A stretch of DNA of 64,000 nucleotides from CAMDHY01 sp046156265 (lineage in GTDB: Bacteria; Pseudomonadota; Alphaproteobacteria; Rhizobiales; Segnochrobactraceae), in assembly GCF_046156265.1 (NCBI RefSeq), contig NZ_JAWDIR010000045.1, forward strand, positions 248,001 to 312,000, written 5' to 3'. A program made the translations under genes and the position numbers. A model generated the notes under the pieces. The model was not told where the DNA came from. It ran no database searches and saw only the letters and a program-made list of their open reading frames with translations. Positions 25,433-34,873 of the stretch are shown here, in pieces. Numbering within the stretch: the first letter of the stretch is position 1; every line of letters starts with the position of its first letter.

Positions 25433-26344
25433 TCAATCGAAGCCGAGGAGATCGAAGATGTCGCGGTCCTTCATCGGCGCGCAGGTGTAGGCCGTGCCGC
25501 CGGCCCACAGGTTCGCCGCCAGCCGCAGGTATTCCTGCTGCACCGCCTCCACCTCGGGGCCGCCCTCCATCTCGAACAGCGTCGCCTTCTTCAGGCGCGA
25601 GCGGCGGATGACGTCGAGGTCGGGGAAGCAGGCGACGGTCTCGAGCCCGACCGCCCTGTTGAACTTGTCGATCTGGTCGGTGGCGGCGGAGCGGTTGGCG
25701 ATGACGCCGCCGAGCCGGACCGGATAGTTCTTTGCCTTCGCCTGGATGGCCGCGACGATGCGGTTCATCGCGAAGATCGAGTCGAAGTCGTTGGCGGCGA
25801 CGATCAGCGCCCGGTCGGCGTGCTGCAGCGGCGAGGCGAAGCCGCCGCAGACGACGTCGCCGAGCACGTCGAAGATGACGACGTCGGTGTCGTCGAGCAG
25901 GTGGTGCTCCTTCAGGAGCTTCACCGTCTGGCCGACGACATAGCCGCCGCAGCCGGTGCCGGCCGGCGGGCCGCCCGCCTCGACGCACATCACGCCGGCA
26001 TAGCCCTCGAAGACGAAGTCCTCGGTGCGCAGCTCCTCGGCGTGGAAGTCGACGCCCTGCAGCACGTCGATGACGGTCGGGATCAGGCTCTTCGTCAGGG
26101 TGAAGGTCGAGTCGTGCTTCGGATCGCAGCCGATCTGCAGCACCCGCTTGCCGAGCTTGGCGAAGGCGACCGAGAGGTTCGAGGAGGTCGTCGACTTGCC
26201 GATGCCGCCCTTGCCGTAGACGGAGAAGACGCGCGCCGTGCCGATCGCCAGCGCCGGGTCGGCGAGCGGGTCCATGTGGACCTGCACGCTGCCGTCGCCG
26301 TCGAGGCCGCGGGCTGGGCGGATATTGGGGAGGGCGATGTTCAC
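25433..26344 (-). CDS. bchL: Dark-operative protochlorophyllide reductase iron protein (BchL)
   Basis: BchL is the NifH-like ATPase that donates electrons to BchNB, which reduces ring D of protochlorophyllide without light. The 303-residue protein has the P-loop GKGGIGKS (residues 44-51) and cluster cysteines C132 (GTGCGGYV) and C166 (DVVCGGFA). The GTG at 26344 has GGAGAG 7 nt upstream. It lies between bchH and bchM. Confidence 0.96.
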   Translation of the reverse strand: MNIALPNIRPARGLDGDGSVQVHMDPLADPALAIGTARVFSVYGKGGIGKSTTSSNLSVAFAKLGKRVLQIGCDPKHDSTFTLTKSLIPTVIDVLQGVDFHAEELRTEDFVFEGYAGVMCVEAGGPPAGTGCGGYVVGQTVKLLKEHHLLDDTDVVIFDVLGDVVCGGFASPLQHADRALIVAANDFDSIFAMNRIVAAIQAKAKNYPVRLGGVIANRSAATDQIDKFNRAVGLETVACFPDLDVIRRSRLKKATLFEMEGGPEVEAVQQEYLRLAANLWAGGTAYTCAPMKDRDIFDLLGFD

Positions 26345-26367
26345 GGGGCTTCTCTCCTCGTCCGCAA

Positions 26368-29300
26368 TCAGGCCGCGACGCCGACGGACACGCCTTCGAG
26401 GCGGTCCTCGAGGTCGTCGCCCGCCTCGCGCAGGGCCGACAGCATGGCGTCGTCGGGTGTCCAGTAGTTGCGCTCGTGCGCCTCGATCAGCCGGCCGGCG
26501 AGCTTCGCCGCCGCCGTCGGATTGAGGGCGGCGAGGCGGTCGCGCATTTCCGGGTCGAGCACGAAGGTCTCGGTGATGCGCTCGTAGACCCACGGCTCGA
26601 CGTGGCCGGTCGTCGCTGACCAGCCCATCGTGTTGGTGACGTGGCACTCGATCTGCCGGACGCCCTCGTAGCCGTGCTTGAGCATGCCCTCGTACCACTT
26701 CGGGTTGAGCATGCGCGTGCGGGTCTCGAGGGCGACCTGCTCCGACAGCGTCCGCACCGATCCCTCGCCGCGGGTCTGGTCGCCGATGTAGACGGGCACC
26801 GACTTGCCGGTCGCCCGCTTCACGGCGCGGCTGATGCCGCCGAGCGTGTCGAAGTACTGGTCGAGGGTGGTGACGCCGAGCTCGACCGATTCGAGGTTCT
26901 GGTAGGAGAGGTCGACGTCCTTCAGCACGCTCTCGAGCAGCGCCGTCTGCTGGGCCGGGCGGCCCTTGCGATCGTAGGCGAACGACTTCCGGCGCGTGTA
27001 GGTCTCGGCGATCTCGTTCTCGTCGTCCCAGAGCCCGCTCTCGACGAGGTTGTTGACGTTGGCGCCGTAGGTGCCGTCGGCATTCGAGAAGACCCGCAGC
27101 GCCGCCGTCTCGAGGTCGCCGCCATGCTCGGCCACATGCTGGCGGGCGTGCTTGCGGACGAAGTTCTGGTCGTCCGGCTCGTCGGCGCTGGCGGCGAGGT
27201 AGGACGCCTCGGCGAGGATCTGCATCTGCAGCGGCATCAGATCGCGGAAGATGCCGGACACCGTCATCACTACGTCGATGCGCGGGCGGCCGAGGTCGGC
27301 GAGCGGCACCAGCACGGCGCCGCAGAGCCGGCCGTAGCTGTCGAAGCGGGGACCGGCGCCCATCAGCGACAGCGCCTGGGCGAGCGGCCCGCCCTCGCTC
27401 TTCAGGTTGTCGGAGCCCCACAGCACGAGCGCGATCGTCTCGGGGAAGCGGTGGCCCTCCGACAGGTGCCGCTCGATCAGGCGCGTCGCCTGGCGGGCAC
27501 CGTCACGCATGGCGAAGGCGCTCGGGATGCGGAAGGGGTCGAAGCCGTGCAGGTTGCGCCCCGTCGGCAGGATCGCCGGGGTGCGCAGCAGGTCGCCGCC
27601 CGGCGCCGGGCGGATGAAGCGGCCGTCGAGGGCCCTCAGCAGCGCCGGGATCTCGGTGTCGACCTGCAGCAGCCGGTCGGTCCTGGCGAGTTCGACGAAC
27701 ATCGCGACGCCGGCGGGATCGGTGACCCCTGCGGCCGCGGCGACGGTCTCGGCCGGCTCGCCGGCGACGAGGCGCGCGATCACGGTGCGGTCGAGGCGGG
27801 CGCCGTGCGAGGCGTCGGCGAGCGAGAGCAGCAGGTCGACGCGCTCCTCCGCCGAGGCGGGCGTGCCGACGACGTGCAGGCCGTGCGGGATCAGTGTGTA
27901 CTCGAGTTCGAGCACCGCACCGGCGAGCGCGGCGACGGCCGCTTCGGCCTCGTCGACCGGCCAGGCCGGCTCGGCCGGCGCGAGGTCGAGGCTGGCAGCG
28001 AGCGCCTGGATGACGCCGGCGAGGTCGCGGCGGTCGGCACTGTCCGGCGCCGGCAGCAGCCGCCAGCGCTCGATCGCATCCTTCAGGTCGAGCAGGCCGC
28101 GATAGAGCCCGGCGTGGGCCACCGGCGGCGTCAGGTAGCTGATCAGCGTGGCGGCCGAGCGCCGCTTGGCGATCGTGCCCTCGGAGGGGTTGTTGGAGGC
28201 GTAGAGGTAGATGTTCGGCAGGTCGCCGATCAGCCGGTCGGGCCAGTCGCGGGCGCCGAGGCCGACCTGCTTGCCGGGCATGAACTCGAGCGCGCCGTGG
28301 GTGCCGAAGTGCAGCACCGCATGGGCGCCGAAGTCCTCGCGCAGCCAGCGATAGCAGGCCGAGAAGGCGTGCGTCGGGGTGAAGCCCTTCTCGAACAGGA
28401 GCCGCATGGGGTCGCCCTCGTAGCCGAAGGCGGGCTGCACGCCGACGAAGACGTTGCCGAAGCGGGCGCCGAGCACGAACAGCGAGGCGCCGTCCGACTG
28501 CTGCCGGCCGGGCGCCGGGCCCCACTGCGCCTCGATCTCCTTGAGGTGCGGCTCGCGGCGGACGTGGTCGTCGGCGGAGATGCGGGTGTGGACGTTGGCG
28601 ATGGCGCCGAAGCGGGCGGCGTTGCCCTCGATGATCGCGGCGCGCAGGGCGTCGACGGTCGGCGGCACATCAACCGCATAGCCGTCGGCGGCGAGCGCCG
28701 TCAGCGTGTTGTGCACCGACTGGAATACCGAGAGGTAGGCGGCCGTGCCGGTATTGCCGGCGTTCGGTGGGAAGTTGAAGAGCATGATCGCGAGCTTGCG
28801 CTCGGCCCGGGCGGTCTTGCGCAGCGTCACCAGGCGGTCGATGCGGGCGGCGAGCACCTCGGCGCGCTCGCGGCAGACCTGCATGTCGCGCGAGGTCTCG
28901 ACGGTGGTCGCCGTGCACGACCGGTCGCAGCCCGTGCAGGCGACGCCGATGGCGCCGAAGCGGCCGCCGAAGATCATCGGGCCGCTGGCGCCGTCGAGCT
29001 CGGGGATCGCCACCATGATGGTCGATTCGACCGGCAGCAGGCCGCGATCGGAAGCGCCCCACTCGCCGAGCGTCTGGAACTCCGACGGATGGGCCGCGAC
29101 ATAGGGAACGTCGAGCTTGGCGAGCACTTCCTCTGCCGAGCGCGCGTCGTTGTAGGCGGGTCCGCCGACCAGCGAGAAGCCGGTGAGCGACACCAGTGCG
29201 TCGATCGCCGGCCGGCCGTTCTTCATGAAGAAGCGGTCGATCGCCGGGCGGGCGTCGAGGCCGTTGGCAAAGGCGGGCACGACGTCGAGGCCGCGCTTCT

Positions 29301-30126
29301 CGAGCGCCGCGATGACGCCGTCATAGTGGCCGGCGTTGCCGGCGATCAGGTAGGACCGCATGACCAGGAGGCCGATGCGGCCCCGCGCCGGCCCAGCGGA
29401 GGCCGGCAGCTTCTCGACGTGCTCGCCGAGCCGGCCCGCCATCGCTGGGTGGTAGACGCCGACGTCCGGATAGTCGATCGGCGGCCGCACCTTCAGGGCC
29501 CCGCGCAGGCCGCGGCGCGGCCCGTCGGCATAGCGGTCGACCAGCATGCGGACCATGTTGGCGACGTTCTCGTCGGAGCCCGCCAGCCAGTACTGCAGCG
29601 ACAGAAAGTAGGCCCTGAGGTCCTGCGCCGTTCCCGGCATGAACTTCAGGATCTGCGGCAGCCGGCGCAGCATCTTCATCTGCCGGGCGCCGGCGCTGGC
29701 CGAGTGATCGCCGGGCTTGCCGCGCAGCTTCTTCAGGAACGACAGGGCGCCGCCCTGCGAGCCCCCCATCTTGAACTTGCCCATCCGCGTCAGCTTGGTG
29801 ATCTGGCCTTCGCACATGCAGCAGATCATCGCGTCGCAGGCGTCGCGGCGGGCCTCCAAAGCGGGCCGGATGGCGCGGATCTGCTCGTCGAGGAAGATCA
29901 TCGTGACGATGACGATGTCGGCCTTGCCGATGTCGGCGCGGCAGCGGTTCACCGCGGCGTCGTCATCGCCCCAGTTGGCGGCGGCGTGCATCGACAGCGT
30001 CAGGCCCGGAAGCTCGCGGGTCAGCGTCGTGCGGGCGCGATCGACCACGCCGCTCAGGTGGTTGTCGAGCGTAACGATCACGACGCGCAACGGCGTCGGA
30101 TCAGCGTCCGAAATGCGCCCGAGCAT
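26368..30126 (-). CDS. bchH: Magnesium chelatase porphyrin-binding subunit H (BchH)
   Basis: BchH binds protoporphyrin IX and catalyses Mg insertion with the BchI-BchD motor. The 1252-residue protein (CobN/Mg-chelatase family) includes MCEGQITKLTRMGKFKMGG, a cysteine-rich stretch VACTGCDRSCTATTVE, HFGTHGALEFMPGKQVGL and YANNPSEGT-like YLYASNNPSEGTIAKRRS. It ends with a family-typical C-terminus. The ATG at 30126 overlaps the bchB end by 26 nt, so translation is probably coupled. It is a little longer than the Rhodobacter protein. Confidence 0.96.
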   Translation of the reverse strand: MLGRISDADPTPLRVVIVTLDNHLSGVVDRARTTLTRELPGLTLSMHAAANWGDDDAAVNRCRADIGKADIVIVTMIFLDEQIRAIRPALEARRDACDAMICCMCEGQITKLTRMGKFKMGGSQGGALSFLKKLRGKPGDHSASAGARQMKMLRRLPQILKFMPGTAQDLRAYFLSLQYWLAGSDENVANMVRMLVDRYADGPRRGLRGALKVRPPIDYPDVGVYHPAMAGRLGEHVEKLPASAGPARGRIGLLVMRSYLIAGNAGHYDGVIAALEKRGLDVVPAFANGLDARPAIDRFFMKNGRPAIDALVSLTGFSLVGGPAYNDARSAEEVLAKLDVPYVAAHPSEFQTLGEWGASDRGLLPVESTIMVAIPELDGASGPMIFGGRFGAIGVACTGCDRSCTATTVETSRDMQVCRERAEVLAARIDRLVTLRKTARAERKLAIMLFNFPPNAGNTGTAAYLSVFQSVHNTLTALAADGYAVDVPPTVDALRAAIIEGNAARFGAIANVHTRISADDHVRREPHLKEIEAQWGPAPGRQQSDGASLFVLGARFGNVFVGVQPAFGYEGDPMRLLFEKGFTPTHAFSACYRWLREDFGAHAVLHFGTHGALEFMPGKQVGLGARDWPDRLIGDLPNIYLYASNNPSEGTIAKRRSAATLISYLTPPVAHAGLYRGLLDLKDAIERWRLLPAPDSADRRDLAGVIQALAASLDLAPAEPAWPVDEAEAAVAALAGAVLELEYTLIPHGLHVVGTPASAEERVDLLLSLADASHGARLDRTVIARLVAGEPAETVAAAAGVTDPAGVAMFVELARTDRLLQVDTEIPALLRALDGRFIRPAPGGDLLRTPAILPTGRNLHGFDPFRIPSAFAMRDGARQATRLIERHLSEGHRFPETIALVLWGSDNLKSEGGPLAQALSLMGAGPRFDSYGRLCGAVLVPLADLGRPRIDVVMTVSGIFRDLMPLQMQILAEASYLAASADEPDDQNFVRKHARQHVAEHGGDLETAALRVFSNADGTYGANVNNLVESGLWDDENEIAETYTRRKSFAYDRKGRPAQQTALLESVLKDVDLSYQNLESVELGVTTLDQYFDTLGGISRAVKRATGKSVPVYIGDQTRGEGSVRTLSEQVALETRTRMLNPKWYEGMLKHGYEGVRQIECHVTNTMGWSATTGHVEPWVYERITETFVLDPEMRDRLAALNPTAAAKLAGRLIEAHERNYWTPDDAMLSALREAGDDLEDRLEGVSVGVAA

Positions 30127-31729
30127 CGTACAGCGTCTCCAGGGTGACGACAGCGACGCCCGTCTCACGGGCGAAGAGTTCGGTGTTGCGGCGTGCTTTC
30201 CCGCGCACGAAGAACGGGATCTTCTTGAGCTCCTGCTCGGCCTCGCTGGCCCAGGAGAGGGTGGATGAGACGGTCGAGGACGACGCGGTGGTCGTCGCCG
30301 CGGTCGCCGGCGCCGGAGCAACCTCTGTGACGGACGACTGCACCGCAGCCTCCGGCTCGGCGGCCGGCATCGGCGTGGCGAGGTGGGAACCGAGGTGCGA
30401 GGGCGCCGCGCCGTCGGCGAACTCGAAGTCATCGCGGAACATCGCGAGCAGGTGTTCCTCGAGGCCCATCATCAGCGGGTGGACGAAGGTGTCGAACAGG
30501 ACGTTCGCGCCCTCGAAGCCCATCTGCGGCGACGAGCGCGCCGGGAAGTCCTGGACGTGCACCGGCGCCGAGATCACCGCGCACGGGATGCCGAGGCGCT
30601 TGGCGATGTGGCGCTCCATCTGCGTGCCGAGCACCAACTCGGGGTGCAGTTCGGCGACCTTCGCCTCGACCTCGAGATAGTCGTCGGTGATCAGCGCCTC
30701 GACGCCGTATTCCTTCGCCGCCTCGCGGACCTCGCGGGCGAACTCGCGGGCGTAGGTGCCGATGCCGACGACCTGGAAGCCGAGCTCCTTGGCCGCGACC
30801 CGCGCCGCCGCCACCGCGTGGGTGGCGTCGCCGAAGACGAAGACGCGCTTGCCGGTGAGGTAGGTCGAGTCGACCGAGCGCGAGTACCAGGGAAGCCGCG
30901 AGCCCTCGGCGGCGAGGACCGCGGAGACGTCGACGTCGGCGACGCGGCCGACCTCGGCGATGAAGTCGCGGGTGGCGCCGACGCCGATCGGCACTGTCGT
31001 CACCATCGGCTGGCCGAAGGTGCGCTTCAGCCAGGTGGCGGCGGTGAGCCCCGTCTCCGGATAGAGCACGACGTTGAAGTCGGCCTCGCCGAGGCGGGCG
31101 ATGTCGGCCGGCGTCGCGCCGAGCGGCGCGCACACGGAGACGTCGACGCCGAGGGAGGCGAGCAGCGCGGTGACTTCCTTGACGTCGTCGCGGTGGCGGA
31201 AGCCGAGAGCGGTCGGTCCGAGCAGGTTGCAGCGCGGCCGGGCGCCGGCGGCGCGCGGCGCGCGCTCCGTGCCGGGGGCCGGCGCGGACGGGCCGGCGAG
31301 GGCGCGGACGATCCGGTAGAAGGTCTCCGCCGCTCCCCAGTTTTCCTTCTTCTGGTAGGACGGCAGCTCGAGCGGGATCACCGGGATCGGCAGGTCGAGG
31401 GCGCGCGCGAGGCCGCCCGGATCGTCCTGGATGAGCTCGGCCGTGCAGGAGGCGCCGACGATCATCGCCTGCGGGGCGTGGCGCTGGTAGGCGTCGCGCA
31501 TCGCCACCTTGAAGAGCTCGGCGGTGTCGCCGCCGAGATCGCGCGCCTGGAAGGTCGTGTAGGTGACCGGCGGACGCTCGGAGCGCCGCTCGATCATCGT
31601 GAATAAGAGGTCCGCATAGGTGTCGCCCTGCGGCGCGTGCAGCACGTAGTGCAGGCCGCGCATGGCGGTGGCGACGCGCATCGCACCGACGTGCGGGGGG
31701 CCCTCGTAGGTCCAGACCGTGAGCTGCAT
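30101..31729 (-). CDS. bchB: Protochlorophyllide reductase subunit B (BchB)
   Basis: BchB is the NifK-like half of the dark protochlorophyllide reductase catalytic unit. The 542-residue protein has the aspartate D36 (HAPQGDTYADLLF), which in this family acts as the fourth ligand of the NB cluster, and GASCTAELIQDDPGGLA. A ~45-residue Ala/Thr/Ser-rich insert (around 455-495) precedes the conserved C-terminal LKKIPFFVRGKARRNTE segment. The ATG at 31729 is 3 nt after the bchN stop. Confidence 0.95.
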   Translation of the reverse strand: MQLTVWTYEGPPHVGAMRVATAMRGLHYVLHAPQGDTYADLLFTMIERRSERPPVTYTTFQARDLGGDTAELFKVAMRDAYQRHAPQAMIVGASCTAELIQDDPGGLARALDLPIPVIPLELPSYQKKENWGAAETFYRIVRALAGPSAPAPGTERAPRAAGARPRCNLLGPTALGFRHRDDVKEVTALLASLGVDVSVCAPLGATPADIARLGEADFNVVLYPETGLTAATWLKRTFGQPMVTTVPIGVGATRDFIAEVGRVADVDVSAVLAAEGSRLPWYSRSVDSTYLTGKRVFVFGDATHAVAAARVAAKELGFQVVGIGTYAREFAREVREAAKEYGVEALITDDYLEVEAKVAELHPELVLGTQMERHIAKRLGIPCAVISAPVHVQDFPARSSPQMGFEGANVLFDTFVHPLMMGLEEHLLAMFRDDFEFADGAAPSHLGSHLATPMPAAEPEAAVQSSVTEVAPAPATAATTTASSSTVSSTLSWASEAEQELKKIPFFVRGKARRNTELFARETGVAVVTLETLYDARAHFGR

Positions 31730-31732
31730 CGG

Positions 31733-33034
31733 TCAGACCTCCAGCCGGTCGCGGCGGCCGAGGGGCCGGGCGAAGAGTTCGGCGAGGTCGCCGGCCTGCT
31801 CGTAGCCGTGCACCGGCGAGAACACGAGCTCGATCGACCACTTGGTGGTGAGGCCTTCGGCCTCGAGCGGATTGGCGAGGCCGAGGCCGCAGACGACGAG
31901 GTCCGGACGGGCGGCGCGGCAGCGGTCGAGCTGGCGGTCGACGTCCTGGCCTTCCGAGAGCTGCACGCCGGCCGGCAAGAGCGCGAGCTCGGCGGCGAGA
32001 TGCTTGCGATGCAAGGTCGGCGTGCCGACCTCGATCGGCCGCATGTCGAGCTCGCGGGCGAGGAAGCGGGCGAGCGGCACCTCGAGCTGCGAATCGGGGA
32101 AGAAGAACACTGTCTTGCCGGCAAGCGCCTCGCGGTGGCGGGCGACGGCGCGCACCGCGCGCTCGCGGGCGGAGCGAGTCACCTGCTCGAAGCGGTCGGC
32201 CTCGACGCCAAAGGCGGTCGCCGCCGCCTGCAGCCAGGCCGTCGTGCCCTCGGCGCCGAACGGGAACGGCGCCGGCAGGCGCTCGGCGCCGCGCTCGACG
32301 AGCAGGCGGCCGGTCTCGGCGAGGAAGGGCTGCGCCAAAAGCAGGCGCGTGTTCGGACCGATCGCCGGCTGCTCGGTGGAGCGGCGCGGCGGGAAGAAGG
32401 CGACGGGCACGCCCATCTCGGCGAACAGCCGGCGGAACTGGTCCTCGACGACGTCGGGCAGCGTGCCGGCCACCAGCAGCGAGGCCGGGGCGTCGGCGCC
32501 GGCGGCCGGCAGTTCCGGCACCAGCGACGCGAGGCAGGCGTCCTCGCCTTCGGTGAAAGTGGTCTCGATGCCGCTGCCGGAATAGGCGAGCACCCGCACC
32601 GCCGGGGCAAAGCCCTTCGACAGCCGGTGGGCGGCGCGCGTCAGGTCGAGCTTGATCACCTCGGACGGGCACGAGCCGACGAGGAACAGCACGCGGATGT
32701 CAGGGCGGCGCTCGAGCAGGCGGCCGACGACGCGGTCGAGCTCGTCGTCGAGGTCGGCGAGGCCGGCGAGATCGCGCTCGTCGATGATCGCGGTGGCGAA
32801 GCGCGGCTCGGCGAAGATCATCACGCCGGCGGCCGACTGGATGAGGTGGGCGCAGGTGCGCGAGCCGACGACCAGGAAGAAGGCGTCCTGGATCTTGCGG
32901 TGCAGCCAGACGATGCCGGTCAGCCCGCAGAACACCTCGCGCTGGCCGCGCTGGCGCAGCACCGGGCGCTCGGCGCCGGCCTCGGGGTCCGCGCAGCCGA
33001 GAGCGGCCGGGGCGATGGCGACGCGCTCGTTCAC
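31733..33034 (-). CDS. bchN: Protochlorophyllide reductase subunit N (BchN)
   Basis: BchN is the NifD-like subunit that, with BchB, binds protochlorophyllide and the [4Fe-4S] NB cluster. Visible cluster cysteines in the 433-residue protein are C36 (EVFCGLTGIVWLHRK), C61 (GSRTCAHLIQ) and C122 (VGSCPSEVIKLDL). The GTG at 33034 overlaps the bchF stop, giving translational coupling. Confidence 0.96.
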   Translation of the reverse strand: MNERVAIAPAALGCADPEAGAERPVLRQRGQREVFCGLTGIVWLHRKIQDAFFLVVGSRTCAHLIQSAAGVMIFAEPRFATAIIDERDLAGLADLDDELDRVVGRLLERRPDIRVLFLVGSCPSEVIKLDLTRAAHRLSKGFAPAVRVLAYSGSGIETTFTEGEDACLASLVPELPAAGADAPASLLVAGTLPDVVEDQFRRLFAEMGVPVAFFPPRRSTEQPAIGPNTRLLLAQPFLAETGRLLVERGAERLPAPFPFGAEGTTAWLQAAATAFGVEADRFEQVTRSARERAVRAVARHREALAGKTVFFFPDSQLEVPLARFLARELDMRPIEVGTPTLHRKHLAAELALLPAGVQLSEGQDVDRQLDRCRAARPDLVVCGLGLANPLEAEGLTTKWSIELVFSPVHGYEQAGDLAELFARPLGRRDRLEV

Positions 33035-33558
33035 GACGCCGCCTCCGCGTGCAGCACCGGACCCGCCTGCCGGTCCGCCCGCGCCATGTCGAGGCGGGCG
33101 GCCCTGAGCTTCAGGAGGAACTGGCCGGCGTTGATGACGTAGGTGGCGTAGGCGGCGAGCGCGAGCAGCATCAGCTGCGTGGCATCCAGCGCACCGGTAT
33201 AGAGGGCGGCGAGGTAGGCCGTGTGCAGCGCCAGCACCAGCATGCTGAACACGTCCTCCCAGAAGAAGGCGGGCACGAACAGCCACTTGCCGAAGACGAC
33301 CTTCTCCCAGATCGAGCCGGTGACCATGATCAGGTAGAGGACCAAGGTCTTCACTACGATCGAGATGGTGGCGATTTCCAGCCCCTCGCCGGTCAGGAAC
33401 CAGCGGATGACGAGGGCAAGGCTGACGAGGAAGACCAGGAACTGCACCGGCGCGAGCACGCCCTGCACCAGCGTCCAGCGGGTGGAGTCGCGGCGAACCC
33501 GCTCGGCGGCCGTATAGAGGGCCGGTCGTCCGTTCGATGTCGCGCCGCTGTCCCGCAT
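33031..33558 (-). CDS. bchF: 3-Vinyl bacteriochlorophyllide hydratase (BchF)
   Basis: BchF hydrates the C3 vinyl group of (bacterio)chlorophyllide to hydroxyethyl. The ~175-residue membrane protein has about four hydrophobic spans and the family sequence YTAAERVRRDSTRWTLVQGV and SIWEKVVFGKWLFVPAFFWED. The ATG at 33558 lies 12 nt from GGAGGG. A TTG at 33564 sits at a better 6-nt spacing and would add two residues. It is the first gene of the leftward run that ends near 7652, and PpsR-type sites lie 59-92 bp upstream. Confidence 0.94.
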   Translation of the reverse strand: MRDSGATSNGRPALYTAAERVRRDSTRWTLVQGVLAPVQFLVFLVSLALVIRWFLTGEGLEIATISIVVKTLVLYLIMVTGSIWEKVVFGKWLFVPAFFWEDVFSMLVLALHTAYLAALYTGALDATQLMLLALAAYATYVINAGQFLLKLRAARLDMARADRQAGPVLHAEAAS

Positions 33559-33909
33559 CTTCAAGGCCGACCCTCCCGTGTCGTTGGATCAAAAGCTAGA
33601 ACCGCTCCACGGGGTGTGTCAATCAAATTGGACGTAAATTTCGATTTACAGCGCTCTCGCGCGCTGCTCTATTCTCGGTCGGCGTCTGCGGGCGCCGGCG
33701 GGGCTCGGGCCCCCGGAGGTACAGACAGGCAGCGGGAACACCCGTTGCCTGCTCTCGTGCTTTTTGCGCTGCAGCGATAGTTGTTGCGGCGCAATGTATT
33801 GCTGTCTTTTTTGGAATACTGACAATTTTGATTGACACTGCCCGAAGAGGCGTGTGTTCTTCACACATGGGGAGCGACCAACGGTCGCATAAGACGAAAG
33901 GTGACCCCC
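33559..33909. promoter_or_regulatory. Divergent bchF/ppaA control region with three PpsR-type sites
   Basis: This 351-nt gap holds no convincing gene and is less GC-rich than its surroundings. TGTCAATCAAATTGGACG (33617-33634) and CGTAAATTTCGATTTACA (33633-33650, TGT-N12-ACG on the minus strand, also the inverted repeat GTAAAT-TTCG-ATTTAC) form an overlapping pair next to bchF. A third element, TGACAATTTTGATTGACA (33820-33837), reads TGT-N12-TCA on the minus strand and overlaps a TTGACA hexamer (33832-33837) placed for ppaA transcription. This suggests control of the bchFNBHLM-puh run and of ppaA-ppsR themselves, an autoregulatory loop. Confidence 0.7.
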
Positions 33910-34846
33910 ATGCCGCACATGGACAAAGTCACCAAGCTTGGCTTCACTCTAGAGGCCACCGGCGAGTGCAGCGACGAACAGCAAAGCAGTTCGCTACCGC
34001 ACCCCGGCGTTATCTTCTCCAACAACGGCAGTCATCATGGTGGGATCGCCGACACGATCTACACCATCGAAGCCGAAGTGATTCCCCGCCTGCTGATCTC
34101 GACGCGCGCATCCGCCCCGCGGACGCGGTCGAGCGTGCCGATCCCACAGTTGAAGGTGGCGCCGCGGCTCGAAACCGAGGTGCAGATCCTGACGCAGATC
34201 GTGCTGCTCGACGAGGCTCACGCCGCCTATAGCTTCGTGTCCTCGATGCGGGCACGCGGCGTTGGCCTCGAGTCGATCTTCCTCGACCTTCTGGCTCCGA
34301 CCGCCCGCAATCTCGGCGAGATGTGGACGGCGGATCGCTGCTCCTTCTCCGAGGTCACCCTCGGTCTCTGCCGTCTGCAGCAGGTATTGCGTCAGCTCAG
34401 CACCGTCTTCGACGAGGAGCCGGAACCGGTGCCGAGCGTATCGAGCGTCCTCTTGACGCCGAATTCCCGGCGAGCAGCACACCTTCGGCCTGTTGATGCT
34501 CGAGGAGTTCTATCGGCGCGGTGGCTGGGACACGGTGCTGTTGATGCCCGGAGGCGAGCGCGAGATCTGCGATGCTGTTTCGCAGGACTGGTTCTCCGCC
34601 GCCGGCATATCGGTCAGTTGCAGCTTTTCGCAGGACGCGCTCCGTGCCCTGATCAGCGACATGCGGCGCTCGTCGCGCAATGCCGATATCGCGATCCTGG
34701 TCGGGGGACGGGCGTTCGGGGCTGACCAGGAGCTTGCATTAGCCGTCGGCGCAGACGCAACCGCGGTTGACGGACGAGAAGCGATCGTTCAGACACACCG
34801 GCTGGTGGGCGAAATGCGCCATGGGTCCGATCGTCGGTCTGGCTAG
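33910..34846 (+). pseudogene. ppaA: PpaA/AerR-type antirepressor, frameshifted in this sequence
   Basis: PpaA/AerR proteins bind cobalamin (or heme) in a SCHIC/B12-like domain and counteract PpsR/CrtJ. The first part (33910 to about 34460) has TIEAEVIPRLL, LLDEAHAAYSFVSSMRARGV, LLAPTARNLGEMWTADRCSF and GLCRLQQVLRQLS, all typical. The second part continues in the +1 frame, with the expected PGEQHTFGLLMLEEFYRRGG followed by the Rossmann-like TVLLMPGG and ILVGGRAFGADQELALAVGA to the stop at 34846. The switch lies near 34455-34470, around gaattcccgg. The span of 937 nt is one base over 312 codons, so one extra base explains it. It could be a real lesion, a sequencing error or programmed frameshifting. 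Confidence 0.82.
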
Positions 34847-34873
34847 ATCGCGTTGTAAGGGGTTGGCTCGGCC

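Noticed and set aside
26641..30147. 1168-codon rightward open frame antisense to bchH
   Set aside because: It mirrors BchH codon structure in very GC-rich DNA. Its translation is rich in Ala/Arg/Glu/Asp repeats without any recognisable domain.
33623..33918. Two leftward frames of 81 and 90 codons upstream of bchF
   Set aside because: They overlap the PpsR-type sites and promoter elements, overlap each other and show no family resemblance.
34493..34846. Independent 117-residue rightward gene after ppaA
   Set aside because: Its sequence continues the PpaA/AerR C-terminal domain in the +1 frame, so it is the second half of a frameshifted gene rather than a separate one.
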